DNA of 64,000 bases from Cotesia glomerata (GCF_020080835.1 NC_058161.1:8038001-8102000), one strand, 5' to 3'; counted from the stretch's first letter, positions 11,384-24,550 are shown. Notes: a model not told the origin generated them from the letters alone. Made by a program: numbers and translations.

Positions 11384-11814
11384 TCAAAATTCTATAAATG
11401 GCATCTGAAAGCTTATTAAATAAGCTTTAATTTGTGTACCTTATTATCAGTCTAGGCCAAAAATCACCTGATTTCTCAGACAGATTTAATGAAATTTTAC
11501 TTTTGCATTCGTTTTGACGTCTTTGTTGTTTAATCAAACAGAAATTTATTTTTTTTTTTTTCGTATGCAACCCTAGTAGTATTTTTATTATTCACCATGA
11601 AATCTACTTCCATTTCGGCTGCCGAATGGCCTTTTTTTATGTACTTGTTTATATGTTTTTATGTATATTTTTTCCATGGATGCAATAATATAATAATAAT
11701 ATTTAACATGAAGATATATTGTTTGATCCGATACCTGATTAGCTTTGAGGAATACAAAGTTATGTGAGGAACATGACGATGTTTCGAGTAATAAAATGAA
11801 GAAAAATAAATATA

Positions 11815-12781
11815 AGGTAAAAGCCCCAATTATTGACGCTATAAGAGACAAAGTTATGATTTGATTTTTTTTAAGCAATCAAATATAAATATCGTTGAAT
11901 TTTGTTTATGGTAATGTCTTAAGTAAAGTTTTAACTAATCAATTTCTTTTTTTAAAATGATAATCAGTGATATTTACTAATTAATTTTAAATAATTAAAT
12001 AGATGATCTGGATACACCAATTATTGACGGGTTAAAAAACTGATTGATCTAAATATTGACGTACCGTAACCCCAATTATTGATGTCCCTACTGCGCATGC
12101 GTCGAATCATTTGGTTATATTTTTATTTATCAAAACTTGATATAAAGTAATCAATATTATTAAAGTTAATTAATAATAATTTCCATGAATGATTAATTAT
12201 TATTAAAAATATAACAATTTATTCAAAAACTTATTTAACACCAAAACACACCGAGTTATTTGACAGTTTAAAGCCTTGTATATAATCGCGTAACGTATTT
12301 TATACTTAAAAAAAAAGGCGTCATAGCGCTGTTGACTGGCTGTCAATATGGGATTCACCATAAAAATTATGAATTAGTTATTGACTCCCATTATTTAAAT
12401 ATTATAAAGCATACAATTAATTTCGATTATTTAATTTTATAAATATTTCATGTACTGTTAATTAAAAAAAAAAATAGATCATATAATTACATGAAAAAAT
12501 TAATTTAAAATCGGCAGTTAAAAAAAATGCTTTTCTAACCAAATTTGTTAAGAAAATAGACGCTCGTAAGCTGATTTGATGAACTGGTGCGAACTTTATT
12601 TTTTTTCAATAATTAACATTTAATATTTTGAAGTGAAAATGATTTTTTTCAATTTTTTAATTAATTAGAATTTAATAAAAATTTATTTGATCGTTATTTT
12701 TATTACAGATAATTTAATATATTTAAAGATAATTTAGGGTGTCAATATTTAGACCCCCGTCAATAATTGGGGCTTTTACCT
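11815..12781. mobile_element. 967-bp TIR element, AGGTAAAAGCCCC ends
   Basis: Inverted ends AGGTAAAAGCCCCAATTATT and AATAATTGGGGCTTTTACCT are flanked by TA. Motifs like CCAATTATTGACG recur inside (about 12018, 12071, 12733) in both orientations, suggesting internal binding-site-like repeats. There is no coding capacity. Confidence 0.85.
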
Positions 12782-12783
12782 TA

Positions 12784-15053
12784 AATCTTAAAAGATTTTT
12801 GCAGTTCTTTTTTCTGGTAAGGGGAGGGGGAGGGTTCTGTCAAGTTAAGCTACCCACCTTATACAAATTCTTCTACTTGAATTTATATCTATAGATATAA
12901 CCAAGTCGTTCATCGTGCTGTCTAATCATGTTTCAGGAAGAAAAATAGCGGATTGTTAACAAATATAAAACTGGAAGATTATTTTCATTATTTGATCGTA
13001 TGAAAGCATTTCAATTATGAATCTTATGAAAAATTACTTAGTAAGTTTTTATGAAATTTTTATATTTTAAAATGTATTTAAAATTTCTCAAACTTTACTC
13101 AGTAAATTATTGTGTTGAGCCTTGAAAATTCGTGTTAAAAGTAACCGCAGTTAATTAAGTTAAAGTTATTGAATATACATTTATTAGATGAAACTTTAAA
13201 TAAGTATTGGCTTATTAAATTTCTGTAAGCTTAAAAAAATTTTTTAAAATAACCTCAATGATTCAATTATAATATTTACTCGGAAGAAAAAAAGTTTAAG
13301 ATGAAAATGTTATTAAATGTGTACTGAAAAGTTTTAAAACAGTACCTTACTTTTTCTTTCTAAATACGATGCTATAGAATTCAGTAGCTAAATATTAAAA
13401 AAACAAAGTTAAAATAAACTTAAAATAATATTTATTATAGAACGCATATTTTTTGTTCATAATATTTAATTATATTTAACTTATAAATGTTTACTTTTTA
13501 TAAAAGTCGTATAAACAAAAATATATACAAATGTAGTGAATAAGTTCAGAGAAAGAGGCGGATAGTTGTGTATAAATTTTCGAAGAACCCTCTCGGGATG
13601 TTACGATGCTGGCGCATAACATTGTAGTTTCACTAGAAGCAACCTTGTTATTTCTGCGGCCTTTTGGCTTTAAGTAGTTACTTTCGCCTAGTAATACCGC
13701 GATTTTCTCTTCCACATTCTGGGTATAATTTTGTCTTTAGAGACAAAAAAAAACGTTTTTATTTTCTAACTTTTTCTTTCTCTTATTTTCGCCCTGGAGC
13801 TAAATATGTTCTTTGCAGATTTCAGGTTAATTAGAATAAAATTAATTAAAATAAAAGCTAATGGACTTCATTTTTCATTCAATGATTTTTTATTTCTTTA
13901 CCTAAATTTAAAATAGATGGTCTGATGAGAAAGGAATATAAAAATGGAGATAAAAAGTTTAAATGGACTCGATAATTGCCTCGCTTGAGGCTAAAAATAA
14001 AGTATGAATAGAACTAAAAAAAATAGTGAATCAAGTAGTTGCACAAAAAAAATATATATACATGTGTACACCGAATAATCGTAGAGAGTAGTTTAAAAAG
14101 GAAATTTTAAAAATGGACTGACGTATATTTTTCTTCGGAAATGGGAAAAAGCCTAGTTTTAACGCTAAAAGCAAATATGACATGTCACTCTCCAAGTATT
14201 TCTACGGGCAAGAGAGTGAGGTCGATGGGGAGAAGAATGAAGAGAAGGAGGAAGGGCATCTAGTGCATAGGCATTGTGTTCCTTCAAGTTTCTTCGAGTT
14301 GAGAAATTTAACCCACTTATACGCTTAAAGAAGCACAAACATGACATTTTGTGAATTTCACTTTTTTTTTTGTCATCTACCAAAAAAGTAGATGTCAAGC
14401 TTTATATTGTGAAAATGCTTCATATACTTTTTGTCGTTCAGGAACTTAAAAGTTATTATGAGTTTTTTTGTCAATAACAATCTCTAAAAATACTTATTGT
14501 ACTCAATTTATTTTCGTTTTAACTTTTGGCTGAGAAAATTGGAAATGTTGAGCTTAAAAGTAGCGGGGAGTTCTAAGGACGACCTACAAGTGCCTATCCA
14601 TTGACGACTTGAGTGTCTAAACATTCTAGTTACAGTACGCATCATCCATACATCGTTCTTATTTTTATCATTTTAGAGTTTGGTTTTTTATTTAGTAAAG
14701 AGATGTTTTATGCATTTGTTATTGTAAACTTTTACTAGTTTTATCGCTTCTGTATTTCAACTGTGAGAATTTTTCCTCATGCTCAATTTAAATTACTAAT
14801 AATTTTCTTTTTTTCAAATGTCGATTAAAACGTTTTATTTTTCCTTAATTTTATTTCCAATTAATAATTTTTTTTACTTTTCACTTGATTTAAACCTATA
14901 ATCTGTTGAAATTTTTCATCAAAGACACTCAAATTTTTGTGATCTAACCATTTGAAAAAAAAATCATAAAAATAACGACACTGTAACAATTAACGAAAAG
15001 AAAACAATTCCAATTTTTGTCTAATCGAGCATAGAAATAAAAGTTATGTGTAT
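12784..15053. other. No supported gene
   Basis: AT-rich DNA. Two slightly GC-richer islands (13560-13720 and 14170-14340) hold short minus-strand open frames without recognisable domains or convincing splice sites. Confidence 0.4.
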
Positions 15054-15656
15054 TGCACGACTCATGATGCGAAGCATCAGAGAGTGCTTTACGATCGAAA
15101 AATTTTTTTCGCCTCATTTTGGCGGCTATTTTTGTTATTATAGCCTTGTTAGTTCACGGATTCAAGATATTTTGCATACTATTGTCGAGATAATTTAATG
15201 GAGATTAATTTCATACTTTTTAAAAATTGATTTACTGCAATAGAATTGGAAAAAAACACCAAAATAGGTCAAAAAATTTTCCTGTCCGTTATGTGTGAAA
15301 CCCGGAAACACTGTAACTTGTGAAAAAATTCATTATTTGAGTTAAATTTTTTTTTTTTAATTCTAATCGACGATTGTAGGTCACTGAATGCGAATGGTTA
15401 ATTGATTCAGTGTCGTTTAATTACAATTAATAAAAAACGAAAACTACAAGACTGTATATCTATATATATCCACGTAAAATTAACCTGGATGGTAATACAT
15501 CTATATCTATAGATATTATGTACATTTTATTCCACCAGGGGCGCTTGTGCAGTACTTTCCTACTACAGCTGTTTTTTCGGCAATTAATTTTGAACGACTT
15601 AAGTTTTTTTTTTTTTTTTTATATTTCATAATTAAATGAGCATTATGAGTCGTGCA
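15054..15656. mobile_element. 603-bp TIR element, TGCACGACTCAT ends
   Basis: Inverted termini TGCACGACTCATGATG and CATTATGAGTCGTGCA bound the element. The target duplication is unclear. The interior is AT-rich and non-coding. Confidence 0.65.
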
Positions 15657-17360
15657 CTTTTGGATTTTCCAAACTTTCTTTTTTTATCTTTATTATCACG
15701 CAGCACCTAGCCTTAAGTAGTAGAAGTATCCATTAACAAGAAAAGATATTAATTAGACAAACAAAGAATATTTGCATATTTAAACTTTTGAGCAGTATTA
15801 TATTTTTTATATATCTGTAGAATTAAAGGAGTTAATAGACTAGAGAGTATATTCCAGCGTCGACAAATCAACATCATTATACACTCCCTCGGGTGTCATT
15901 CTAAAGGGGGTGTAAAAGCAAGCACGGCTCGAGATCGTTGGCGTCGTTCGCGTCGCTAGGCGTTCCAATTTCAAGGATTTATATATGTGGATGTACAAGC
16001 TAAGTGCGAGAAGCTAGACCAGACGTGCCTGCCTGCCAGTGTGCACCGTGAGAATATCAGGAGTAAATAGTTTGCGAGGATTGTCGTGGCACAATTGAAA
16101 TTTACTTGGCAGCGAATCCGCGAGGCTTTGAAATTACGCGATAAACAGAATTAAATAACGTCTCATTTACACATTTGTCGATTTTATTTTTATTTATTAA
16201 ATTTTGGAAAAATTTTTTCACAGGGATTTTAGTATTTCTATAAAAAAATTTTTGGTATGACCTTACAATATACATGACCATTTTTCACATTTTCTCCAAC
16301 TAAGTTAACTTTCGGCAATAACTTTTCTTTAAAATTATTAATTTTGATTGCAGGAAATTGAAATTGATTTTTATTTTAGAACTCAATATCTCAAATTTAA
16401 GTCACTTATAATGAGACGGTTCAACGATCATGCGCCCTCTGGCGGAGATACTAGGCATAATATGGGCATATCACATATTAAAAATTATATATCGGCATAT
16501 CCGACTATATCAGGTCATATGAGAAAAATTTTCCAAGAGTACTATTAATAAAAATAGACGCCTTCGACAAAAATAACAAAACTTCAGAAATCAATCGATA
16601 ATTTTATACCAACAAGACATAAAAAGAAAAGAAATTGATGTCTATTTGAAAGTTGCTACTAAATGTGATGTATAAAATAAGAGGTATTATTTAAAAAGTA
16701 ATCCCTGGATGTCAGTTGACAAATTTTCCCACGATTGGATAGGATTTAAGAGATTTTGAAATAGTTGTACCAGAAGCTTTCAATTCTTTTAGGAATATCG
16801 GCAAAGGGCCAAAGCTTTAGAAAAGGTTGTTGTAAGTTTAAGCCACATTCAAATTTAAAGCCCCCGAGATGTAGGGAAGTGAGCAACCAGCATCGCAAAC
16901 GTATATAGTTTCAGGCCCGAAACTCGGATGGGTTGCTCGTTGTTCGCTGTCTCCTTCCACAACAACATTATACTCAAACTACTCGGGTCTTTTACTCCCT
17001 CTGCCACCCCTCTGTCCTGACTGGGATTTGGGGCTTAAAGCTTCCGCTTGCTTAGCCTCGATGGAATTACATCTTATCCTTCTTCATTTTCATCCTCAGT
17101 TGACCTTTATATATACTTATACTTTCATACTTACATTTATAAACTTATCTTTCTTATACTTTACTAACACTTTAGTATTAACTCAAGTTAAGTGACGAAA
17201 GATTTTTACTCACTGGGATTTAAAAGTATCGGTATTATTTCACACTTTAGATTATTTCTTTAAGTACTTTCAATTTTTATTATAAGTTTTCGAATTCTGA
17301 AGGTGTTGAAAGGTCATTTAAAAGGGATCACCTGACTCAGATCTGATTGGGTTTTGTTTT
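15657..17360. other. Mostly unique DNA with two GC-richer islands
   Basis: Islands at about 15850-16160 and 16860-17080 are CpG-richer than the surroundings and non-repetitive within the window. They could be a promoter or untranslated exon of a host gene. An open frame without a start runs through the second island on the plus strand, but its sequence is low-complexity Leu/Ser/Pro/Thr-rich and unconvincing. Confidence 0.35.
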
Positions 17361-17626
17361 TTTAGTCGTTAGAAAGGTTATTAAAGAAAAAAAATCTCAA
17401 AAACGGTTGACTTTTCAAGCCATCCCTGAAGCTTTTCGCTATATTCGAGCTCACACCTCATCGAACGTTTTGCGGCAATCAACGTTTTTTTTAGGTCAAA
17501 AACTGATGGGATTTTGGGATTTAAAAAGTGATCGGTACAGCAGTCTCTTTGGAATACTGCAAGCCGCGTTTCGATCAGTCAAGCCGATCAAAAGTTATAA
17601 GAGGTTTACATACACACATACACATA

Positions 17627-18830
17627 CACGGAGAAAAAAATTTTGCTATAGGAACTCTATAGTAGTTAGTTAGTTGTAAAAAGTTCCAGTAGGTTAACAT
17701 TTTCTTATGGTAACAATACCGTTTGGCTCCTGCAACTCTACATTGTTGAGCTCTGAGAGCTAAACGTTATTTACCTCTCACAACTCTACAGGATCGTTCT
17801 GAGACCATAACAAATTTTTGGCAGTCTGATTAATAATTTTTTTTACGATTTAGCATTGATAATTTAATAAATAAATGCGACAGAACGAATTTATATTTCC
17901 AACAATAATTGTATATGACAAATAAGAATAGTACTATGATAGAAATAAAATAATAATAGAACTTATATTACAAATAAAAATTATTTGTAAAATAAAAATA
18001 TGGTCGTCACAAAATTATCTTATTTTCTTGATTATATTAATAAATATTGGACATAAAATCACTACCGTATATGCACAAGAAAAGATAAATAAACGAAAAC
18101 AAATTTTATTTTGTGTTAAATGGGGTCTTTTGAATGTATTCCGATAACTTATTACTTATCACAATATATTCAACTAATAAATTTAATTAACAGTCACTGC
18201 AAATGAACCTTGAAAAACCACAAATACAAAACTGTTCTAACGAAATTCAATTTGACAAAAAAAGCCTATTTCCTTAAATAAATAAACTGGAAACTTAATT
18301 GTCCTCATATATTTTTAATAATATGGATGAGTAACAAAATAATTCTGTTTGTCATTTTAGAAGGTTATGAAATATGTCAGCGCACTCCACTACTGCGCAA
18401 CGTAGGGCGCTCCCAACTATACCGTTTGGCTCTGAGAACAATCCCGTAGAGCTCTGAGAGCTCAACAACATTGAGTTATCAGAACTAAATAACATTATGT
18501 TACTGCACTGATAAAAAAATTGACTTGACTCAAGAGCCAAACTCTTGAACCAAGAATTCCATTTTGAAGAAAATGATTTTCTTGTGTCAAGAGAATAAAT
18601 TCTTGACTGAAGAAAATTTTCTTCGACCAAGAATAATTTCTTGGCTCAAGAATTTATTCTCTTGACTCAAGAAAATCATTTTCTTCAAAATTGAATTCTT
18701 GGTTCAAGAGTTTGGCTCTTGAGTCAAGTCAATTTTTTTATCAGTGTGTAACTCTACAACGAATAGTAAACTGTGTATAGTTGTGGTAACTCTACAGTTA
18801 GGTTACCAGAACGAAATTTTTTTTTCCGTG
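17627..18830. mobile_element. 1204-bp TIR element in R copy, CACGGAGAAAAAAA ends
   Basis: Inverted ends CACGGAGAAAAAAATTT and AAATTTTTTTTTCCGTG are flanked by TA. Subterminal GAGCTCTGAGAGCT motifs occur in both arms near 17755 and 18450. The interior is AT-rich and carries a second, nested hairpin element at 18506-18746. Confidence 0.75.
18506..18746. mobile_element. 241-bp near-perfect hairpin, CACTGATAAAAAAATTG ends
   Basis: Almost the whole element is one inverted repeat, with arms starting CACTGATAAAAAAATTGACT and ending AGTCAATTTTTTTATCAGTG. TG flanks it on both sides. The short protein frame on the minus strand here (18352-18630) simply reads through the hairpin. Confidence 0.85.
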
Positions 18831-19109
18831 TAGTGATATGCTCGTAGAAATAGTCAGAATAGCTTGCTAGGTCCTCAAAATGTAGAGATCTGATGAGAGC
18901 TCGATTTTCAAAAACCGGGATAAAACCAATAACTTTTCAATTTTTTGAAAATTATTCAAAATATTTTTTTTGCGTGATTTTTAAATCTAATTTCTAGATT
19001 TTTAATAAATTTTTACTTCAGTACATCACTTTACATGTTAAAAAAATTTAAATTAAATGCAGTGAATCACATCAAAATCGAACGACTCGACCAAAAAATA
19101 TCGCTATCC

Positions 19110-19215
19110 GAAGATCTCGAAAATGTATGAAAGTTAAATTTTTGGCAAATTTGACAATATGTATAGCAGAAAGTATCAGGGATGGCCTTTAGGGTTAACT
19201 ATTTGCGTAATTTTT
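19110..19215 (-). repeat. R element head fragment
   Basis: Contains CAGGGATGGCCTTTAGGGTT, the reverse complement of the R head. The rest of the copy is absent or too diverged. Confidence 0.6.
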
Positions 19216-19803
19216 TAAAATTAATAATATAAATACAAACTCGGACGATCGCAAGGTTAAAAACAAGTATCATCGTGGAAATATATAATTGATAATAATT
19301 TGTTTACCATAATAATAATTAATTATAATATTAACTCGCGAAACAGAATAATTTAATCCAGGAAATAATATTAAAGTATTAATATCACAATAAATATGAA
19401 CAAAGCCGTGATGTTAATTAAATTATTATTATTTTAAATTATAATGCTGAGTGAAATTCTCGGTAGATTATAGTACTTACTAAAACATTTCCAGTTGTAG
19501 AAGTACATTGTCAAGTCCAAGAAGATTGCGTGCTTTTGCCAGCAAGTGCATGTATTAAGCTCATGTCATACACACACCCACACAAAGAAGAATTCAACTC
19601 TGAATTATTCGCTTTTATAAGGAATTCCATTCAAAGCGTAATACGATGAATTTGTCTTTAAAATAAGATATGCCATCATCAGTATAGATATCTCTACACA
19701 ATGTTGGCTCAAGATGATCATTATTATACGTAGTGGAGGGCTAAAAAAATATTAGTACTTCAGATCTCATGAAATTTTTTTTTATTTATTTGAGAAAATA
19801 TTT
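19216..19803. other. No supported gene
   Basis: AT-rich DNA with no termini, RNA gene or coding frame recognised. Confidence 0.45.
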
Positions 19804-19966
19804 TTTAACTTCCCGCTAAGAAAATCGAAGATTTTCAAAAATCGGGAAGTTATTGTTTTCACCCCGTTTTGCAAAAATCGAGTTTTCATCAGATCTCGAC
19901 GTTTGAAGGTCACAGGAAGCTTCCCTGACTATCCCCGCGAGGTTGTCACGGTGTCTGTATGTGTAT

Positions 19967-20063
<97 letters not shown>

Positions 20064-20750
20064 TATGTGAACCGCTTATAACTTTTGAACGGCTTGACCA
20101 ATTTCATCGCGGTTGGTGCCATTCAAAAGGGCTTGACTAAACTTAGATTTTGAAAACTATTTGGACCGATTCAGATCAATAGAATTTGAGAAATCTTAAA
20201 AAAATTGAAAAAAAAATTTTTTTCAAATGTGGTTTTTTTGGAATAACTTTTAAACGGCTTAAAGGTTCAATTCCAAAAACTAATCAGCTCTAAACCTCAA
20301 AAAACCACGTCGATCGCCACCAGTCCGGTCAAAATCGGTTGATTCGTTCGAGAGATATCGTGAACGAAAGAAAACCGAAAAAAGTGTTTTTTCGGAATAA
20401 CTCCAAAATTCCTAGCGCGATCAATTCAAAATTTGAGATTCTTTGTGAGGCTTAAAAAACTGCGTCGAATGCTTCTAACCGCGTAAAAATCGGTTTATTC
20501 ATTCAAAAGTTATTGCGATTTAAAAATTCAAAAAATAGTGTCATCAAATCTCTATCAGACTTTTGAGCTCGAAGAGCTTTAAAGCATAAGAAAGCAATCT
20601 CTTTGAGCTCGGAGAGCTCAAAATAACCCATAAATTGTATTTTTGAGCTCGAAGAGCTCAAAAACGTCATTGGTGCAATTTTAAGCGCCTAAGTATGGAA
20701 TTAGCGGGAAGTTGCAGGGATGGCCTTCAGGGTCAACCGTTTTCCTAATT
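19804..20750 (-). repeat. R element, full length, inverted
   Basis: A complete minus-strand R copy running from AACTTCCCGCTAAGAAAATC through the tail, a GT microsatellite (19972-20059), the module region and GAGCTC hairpins (20570-20665), to GGGAAGTTGCAGGGATGGCC and TTTTCCTAATTTTTT. It has the same order as the 25.2-kb copies. Confidence 0.9.
19972..20059. repeat. (GT)n microsatellite inside R element
   Basis: A GT run at the conserved AC position of an inverted R copy. Confidence 0.95.
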
Positions 20751-22726
20751 TTTTTTTAAGAATTTTAAAGTTTAAAAAGGTATTTACATCTGTCTTTCAA
20801 TATTTTAAAAGCATTTTGAAGAAAATAATTTTTGGAGTACCTCATTTTGGCCTTCCCTCTGTGCTATATTATTGATTTATCGTCAACTCTGGATTAAAGA
20901 TTATCTTAATACCAGCGCAGAGGTAAAGGTATATTAGGTATACCTTCAACCATCTCAAAGAGATCATATGATCGCACATTTGTTCAGAAATCCCCTAGGA
21001 TCGTAGGTCAAAAGCAATCACGATATCTCTAAGCTTACGATCTTTTTGCTACACCCCTTTCTATATTCTAACTAATCTACTCATTTTGATAATGGTCTAT
21101 ATATCTTAATCTCTATCATTATTACCCATTGAAACTTTCGTAACAATTATGAGGATAAATTATACAGGTATACTACTAAAGTTTACACGACCTAATTTTA
21201 CCGTAAACAAAGTTGTTATTTCACTCTTATTTTTGTTATTTTTGACAATTCAAACAGCATAAGCATAAAAATTCAAACAATATGCTAGTTTTTGTTTTGG
21301 TAAAATTATTTTTATTTTCGAAATAAAAGGAACTTTTTTAGACCTTGGAAGGCCATTTTATATGTATTGTTAAAATTGATTATAGAGTGACAGATACTTG
21401 ACTAATATTGAATCAGATATAACTGCACTCTGGAAGATATTCAGAAGAGTGGACAATATTGTTTTTTTGGTAAATATTTTTTTAATAAATGGTAAAAAAT
21501 CGATTGATCAAAAAGTCTCAATATTATTTTGAAAAATTTTTAAAAAAAAGATTGTAATATTCAACTTTTGTTTTTATTTTTTTACCTCGCATAAATGTAG
21601 GAGTCGTACAATCACGTAGTATGATTTTACCGTATACATTTAGGCGTGGATAGTTACTCTGTCTCATATATGTTAAACCAGCACATGAATAATACTCAAT
21701 TTCAACGTCGATTGTCTTTAATGTTCCACCCAAAGCTTTTCATTACTGTTAAACATAAATTAAAACTAATTAAAGATAAATTTTTAACTATGCATCAGTT
21801 TAGTTACGATAATTAGATAATCTGATTAACATTAAAGATTAAAAGTTTTCTTAGTAAAAGTTGGATCAATCTTAAAGTGAATTCATTACAATATAAATAG
21901 TTGTAAAGTTTAATTCAAGTAGTTTGAGAATTAACGCAATATGTATGGAGATGAACTACTTTGGATGGTTTATCGAGTTAATGAGGCGTAAGCGTATATA
22001 TGGGGTTTCTGTATTAAAGGAAGTGTGGATTCCGGTAATGCTAGCAGCGGTGGTATAGCTCGTAGTGTTGGGTTTAGTTGCTTTTCAGGATTGTGAGCTG
22101 GATGTCGGAAAGTTGTGCTTGTAAATCACAAGCAGACGACTTTTGGAGGATGAGAAGGAAATGGGTAGACGTACTAGAGAATGAGAACGAGAAAGAAAGA
22201 GGGTGATGGTAGCAATAGTAGTGTGAGTGCAAGATGAAAGGTAGAAAACAAAGTTACAACCAAGTTCTCAGTCCGTGGCTGGATTTTCTCTGTCACACTA
22301 CAAGACATTGTTCGTATAAAAGGTTATGTCGGTGTTATTTGTGTGTGAGTGCATAAGATGTACGTTGAGATACAGGGTAAGTATGCCAGTAAACTTCGTC
22401 AAAGTTTTTATCGCATACCAGGCATCGTGCTTCGACATACAGAAGGAAACTGTGTCGTACACGTCAGTAAAATAGATCATAGATATTTGTTATATTTTCT
22501 CCAACACTATTTCACTCATAGATAAGGTGAAAAAACATCGGCTGCCCATACTTTTCTGTACCAATAAAAAAGTTATTATCTTCGAGTTAATAAATATTAT
22601 TATACTTTTATAGTTTTTTAAGATACAGCTCTTGCCCAGTACTTCAATAAAATTTTTTACAGCGGATTTTTGTAATTTAATACTTACCGCACATACCCAT
22701 ACACATCACTAAATTTTTATTAGTGA
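20751..22726. other. No supported gene
   Basis: AT-rich DNA with a moderately GC-richer section at 21950-22260. Short open frames (21524-21733, 22298-22480) lack any recognisable feature. Confidence 0.4.
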
Positions 22727-22990
22727 CTAGCTGTCAGACCTGGCGTTGTACGAGTAACATTGATTTTCCCGTTAAAAATAACTTAGTTTTAAACAACATT
22801 GAAAAAAAAAACAACTTGATCAAGGAAAAAAATTTTTTTTTTAAATTTTAAGATATTCAGTTAATAAACTTTCGAATCAAACAATAAAAATTCTTAGATG
22901 AAGAGCAAAAAGTCTTTTTCAAACTAAATACATACATACATCACCTAAGAATTTTTTTTTTCATAGACAAATATATACAGTCACATTTGT
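22727..22990 (-). mobile_element. Possible Helitron 3'-end relic
   Basis: ACTAGCTGTCAGACCTGGCG at about 22727 resembles the reverse complement of a Helitron 3' end (compare CTAG preceded by a GC-rich hairpin at 62355-62385). The rest is decayed and the inner boundary is a guess. Confidence 0.25.
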
Positions 22991-23119
22991 TGAAAATATT
23001 ACCGTTTGCATTATAAAAGTTTTTTTCGTTATTTAATTATATTTAAATCTATAATTTAAGAATCATTGATCAGTAAAATCACAAAAATTAATTTTTTTTT
23101 GCTTATTTCGCGATTTAAT

Positions 23120-23225
23120 CCCTAGTAGAAATGAAATCGAGGTTTTGGCTAGTAACTGGCCAGTTCAACTAGACTTGCCAGTTACTGGTTGAAATCGAGT
23201 GAAAACTTGATTATTTCTACTAGGG
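23120..23225. mobile_element. 106-bp hairpin element, CCCTAGTAGAAAT ends
   Basis: A palindromic miniature element with arms CCCTAGTAGAAAT / ATTTCTACTAGGG, inner paired AGTAACTGGC / GCCAGTTACT, and matching AATCGAG motifs. The flanking AT on each side could be a target duplication or part of the ends. Confidence 0.7.
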
Positions 23226-24392
23226 ATGGTAAAAACAATAATATTAAATATCATAAATTTCTTGATTAATTTATTATAATTACTTTCACTCTTTATTAAA
23301 ACTTGAAATAAAAAAAGTTGAATAAAAAAACTCAAAATTACCGATCAATTTTTTTTTATTTATTTTGAAATACTTTATAAATTAAAAAATTTATTCAATT
23401 TATAAAAGCTATTTATCGTTTAAATCAAAGTATAAAAATAAATAAGTATGACTATTGATTGAATTTACATACACATTTGCATATAAAATGTATGCGTCAT
23501 ACATAGGTTGTATCAATTGGTATAAAATCAATAGTGAAAAAACTTTGCTGGCTATTTGCAATATTAATCAATTAGCACTTTATTTATTTTTCCCGACAAC
23601 TAGCGTACAAAAAAAGTCATGTAAAAAATTATTATTTTCTCGAGATAGTTTGTTCTTTGTCTATAGAACCTGGTTGGCTTATTACAAACGCATAGATAGG
23701 ACAGTACTGCACTTGGTTGGTCACCGCAAGATATAACGTGATTAATCGCTGTGATTAATTGGGATTCCTTGTTGTCGCCGAGACAAGGTGAGAAAGAGCT
23801 AAGTGACAATACTGTTATAGAAATTCATTTGACTAATTAAACTCTACTTTGCAATTAATTATCATTTATCTTATAATAATTACAAAAGATATTAATCTTT
23901 TTATAACGACAAATTTTATAATAAATCAAGTTTTTTTCATTAATTATAAATTATGATTAGTCAACTTTGCCCGCAAAAAAATAAAATACTTGAGACGAAA
24001 ATTTATAGAATATTTTTCTTCATTTTAATTAATATTTAACTCTTATCTAATCAATAAACCATTTATAATAGGTTTTGTACTTTAATAGCCACTTTATAAG
24101 TAATATTCTAACGATTGCATTTCAAAATAGGTCAAGAGTACTTTAATAACTTTTATTTCGATTGCTCACGAGCAATAATCCCAAAATATAAAGAAAAAAA
24201 TATAGATTTTTTCAAAGTCACTTCATTTATTTCTCTAGAGTTTTTTCTTAATAATTTTCAAATTGCTTGGTATTTTTTAATAATACGGGTTTATTGGATT
24301 AAATTAAATAACAATATTATTATCCGAGGTATATTGACGTCTCTAAAAAAATTATAAGTGAGTTTCTCGTTGGGTGATATTGAAAAATAGAA
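23226..24392. other. No supported gene
   Basis: AT-rich DNA. The overlapping open frames on opposite strands at 23455-23809 have no recognisable domains. Confidence 0.4.
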
Positions 24393-24550
24393 TTAATCTT
24401 GAGAATTTAATCGTGGTGGAATCTGAAAGCCTTTACCAAGCTTCATTGCTTCCTTCCTTAGCCCCCGACTATCTTGTCTGGCAACGGGAATGTAATTGCG
24501 AGCGTATTCTGTGTATGGCATGATGAAATTGATATTAGAAGTGGAATCTC
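24393..24550 (-). CDS. Candidate host exon, unidentified
   Basis: A minus-strand open frame of 50-odd codons ends in TAA at 24393-24395. It reads, in part, FIMPYTEYARNYIPVARQD and KEAMKLGKGFQIPPRL, with balanced composition quite unlike the Asn/Lys/Ile/Phe-rich frames around it. A possible splice acceptor (AATATCCTAG) lies at its start near 24551, and an internal GGTAAAGG could be a donor instead of the frame running to the stop. The protein is not recognised. Chance openness in a GC-richer patch is a real alternative. Confidence 0.25.

Larger units (their letters stand above)
17370..18962 (+). repeat. Diverged R element split by an insertion
   Basis: A diverged plus-strand R copy. Its left part runs to the AC region (TTATAAGAGGTTTACATACA) at 17626 and resumes at 18831 with the tail containing TGTAGAGATCTGATGAGAGC. 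The 1204 bases between are a TA-flanked element. Confidence 0.75.

Noticed and set aside
16915..17206. Long open plus-strand stretch without a start
   Set aside because: It is low-complexity Leu/Ser/Thr/Pro/Phe-rich with no acceptor, start codon or recognisable motif.
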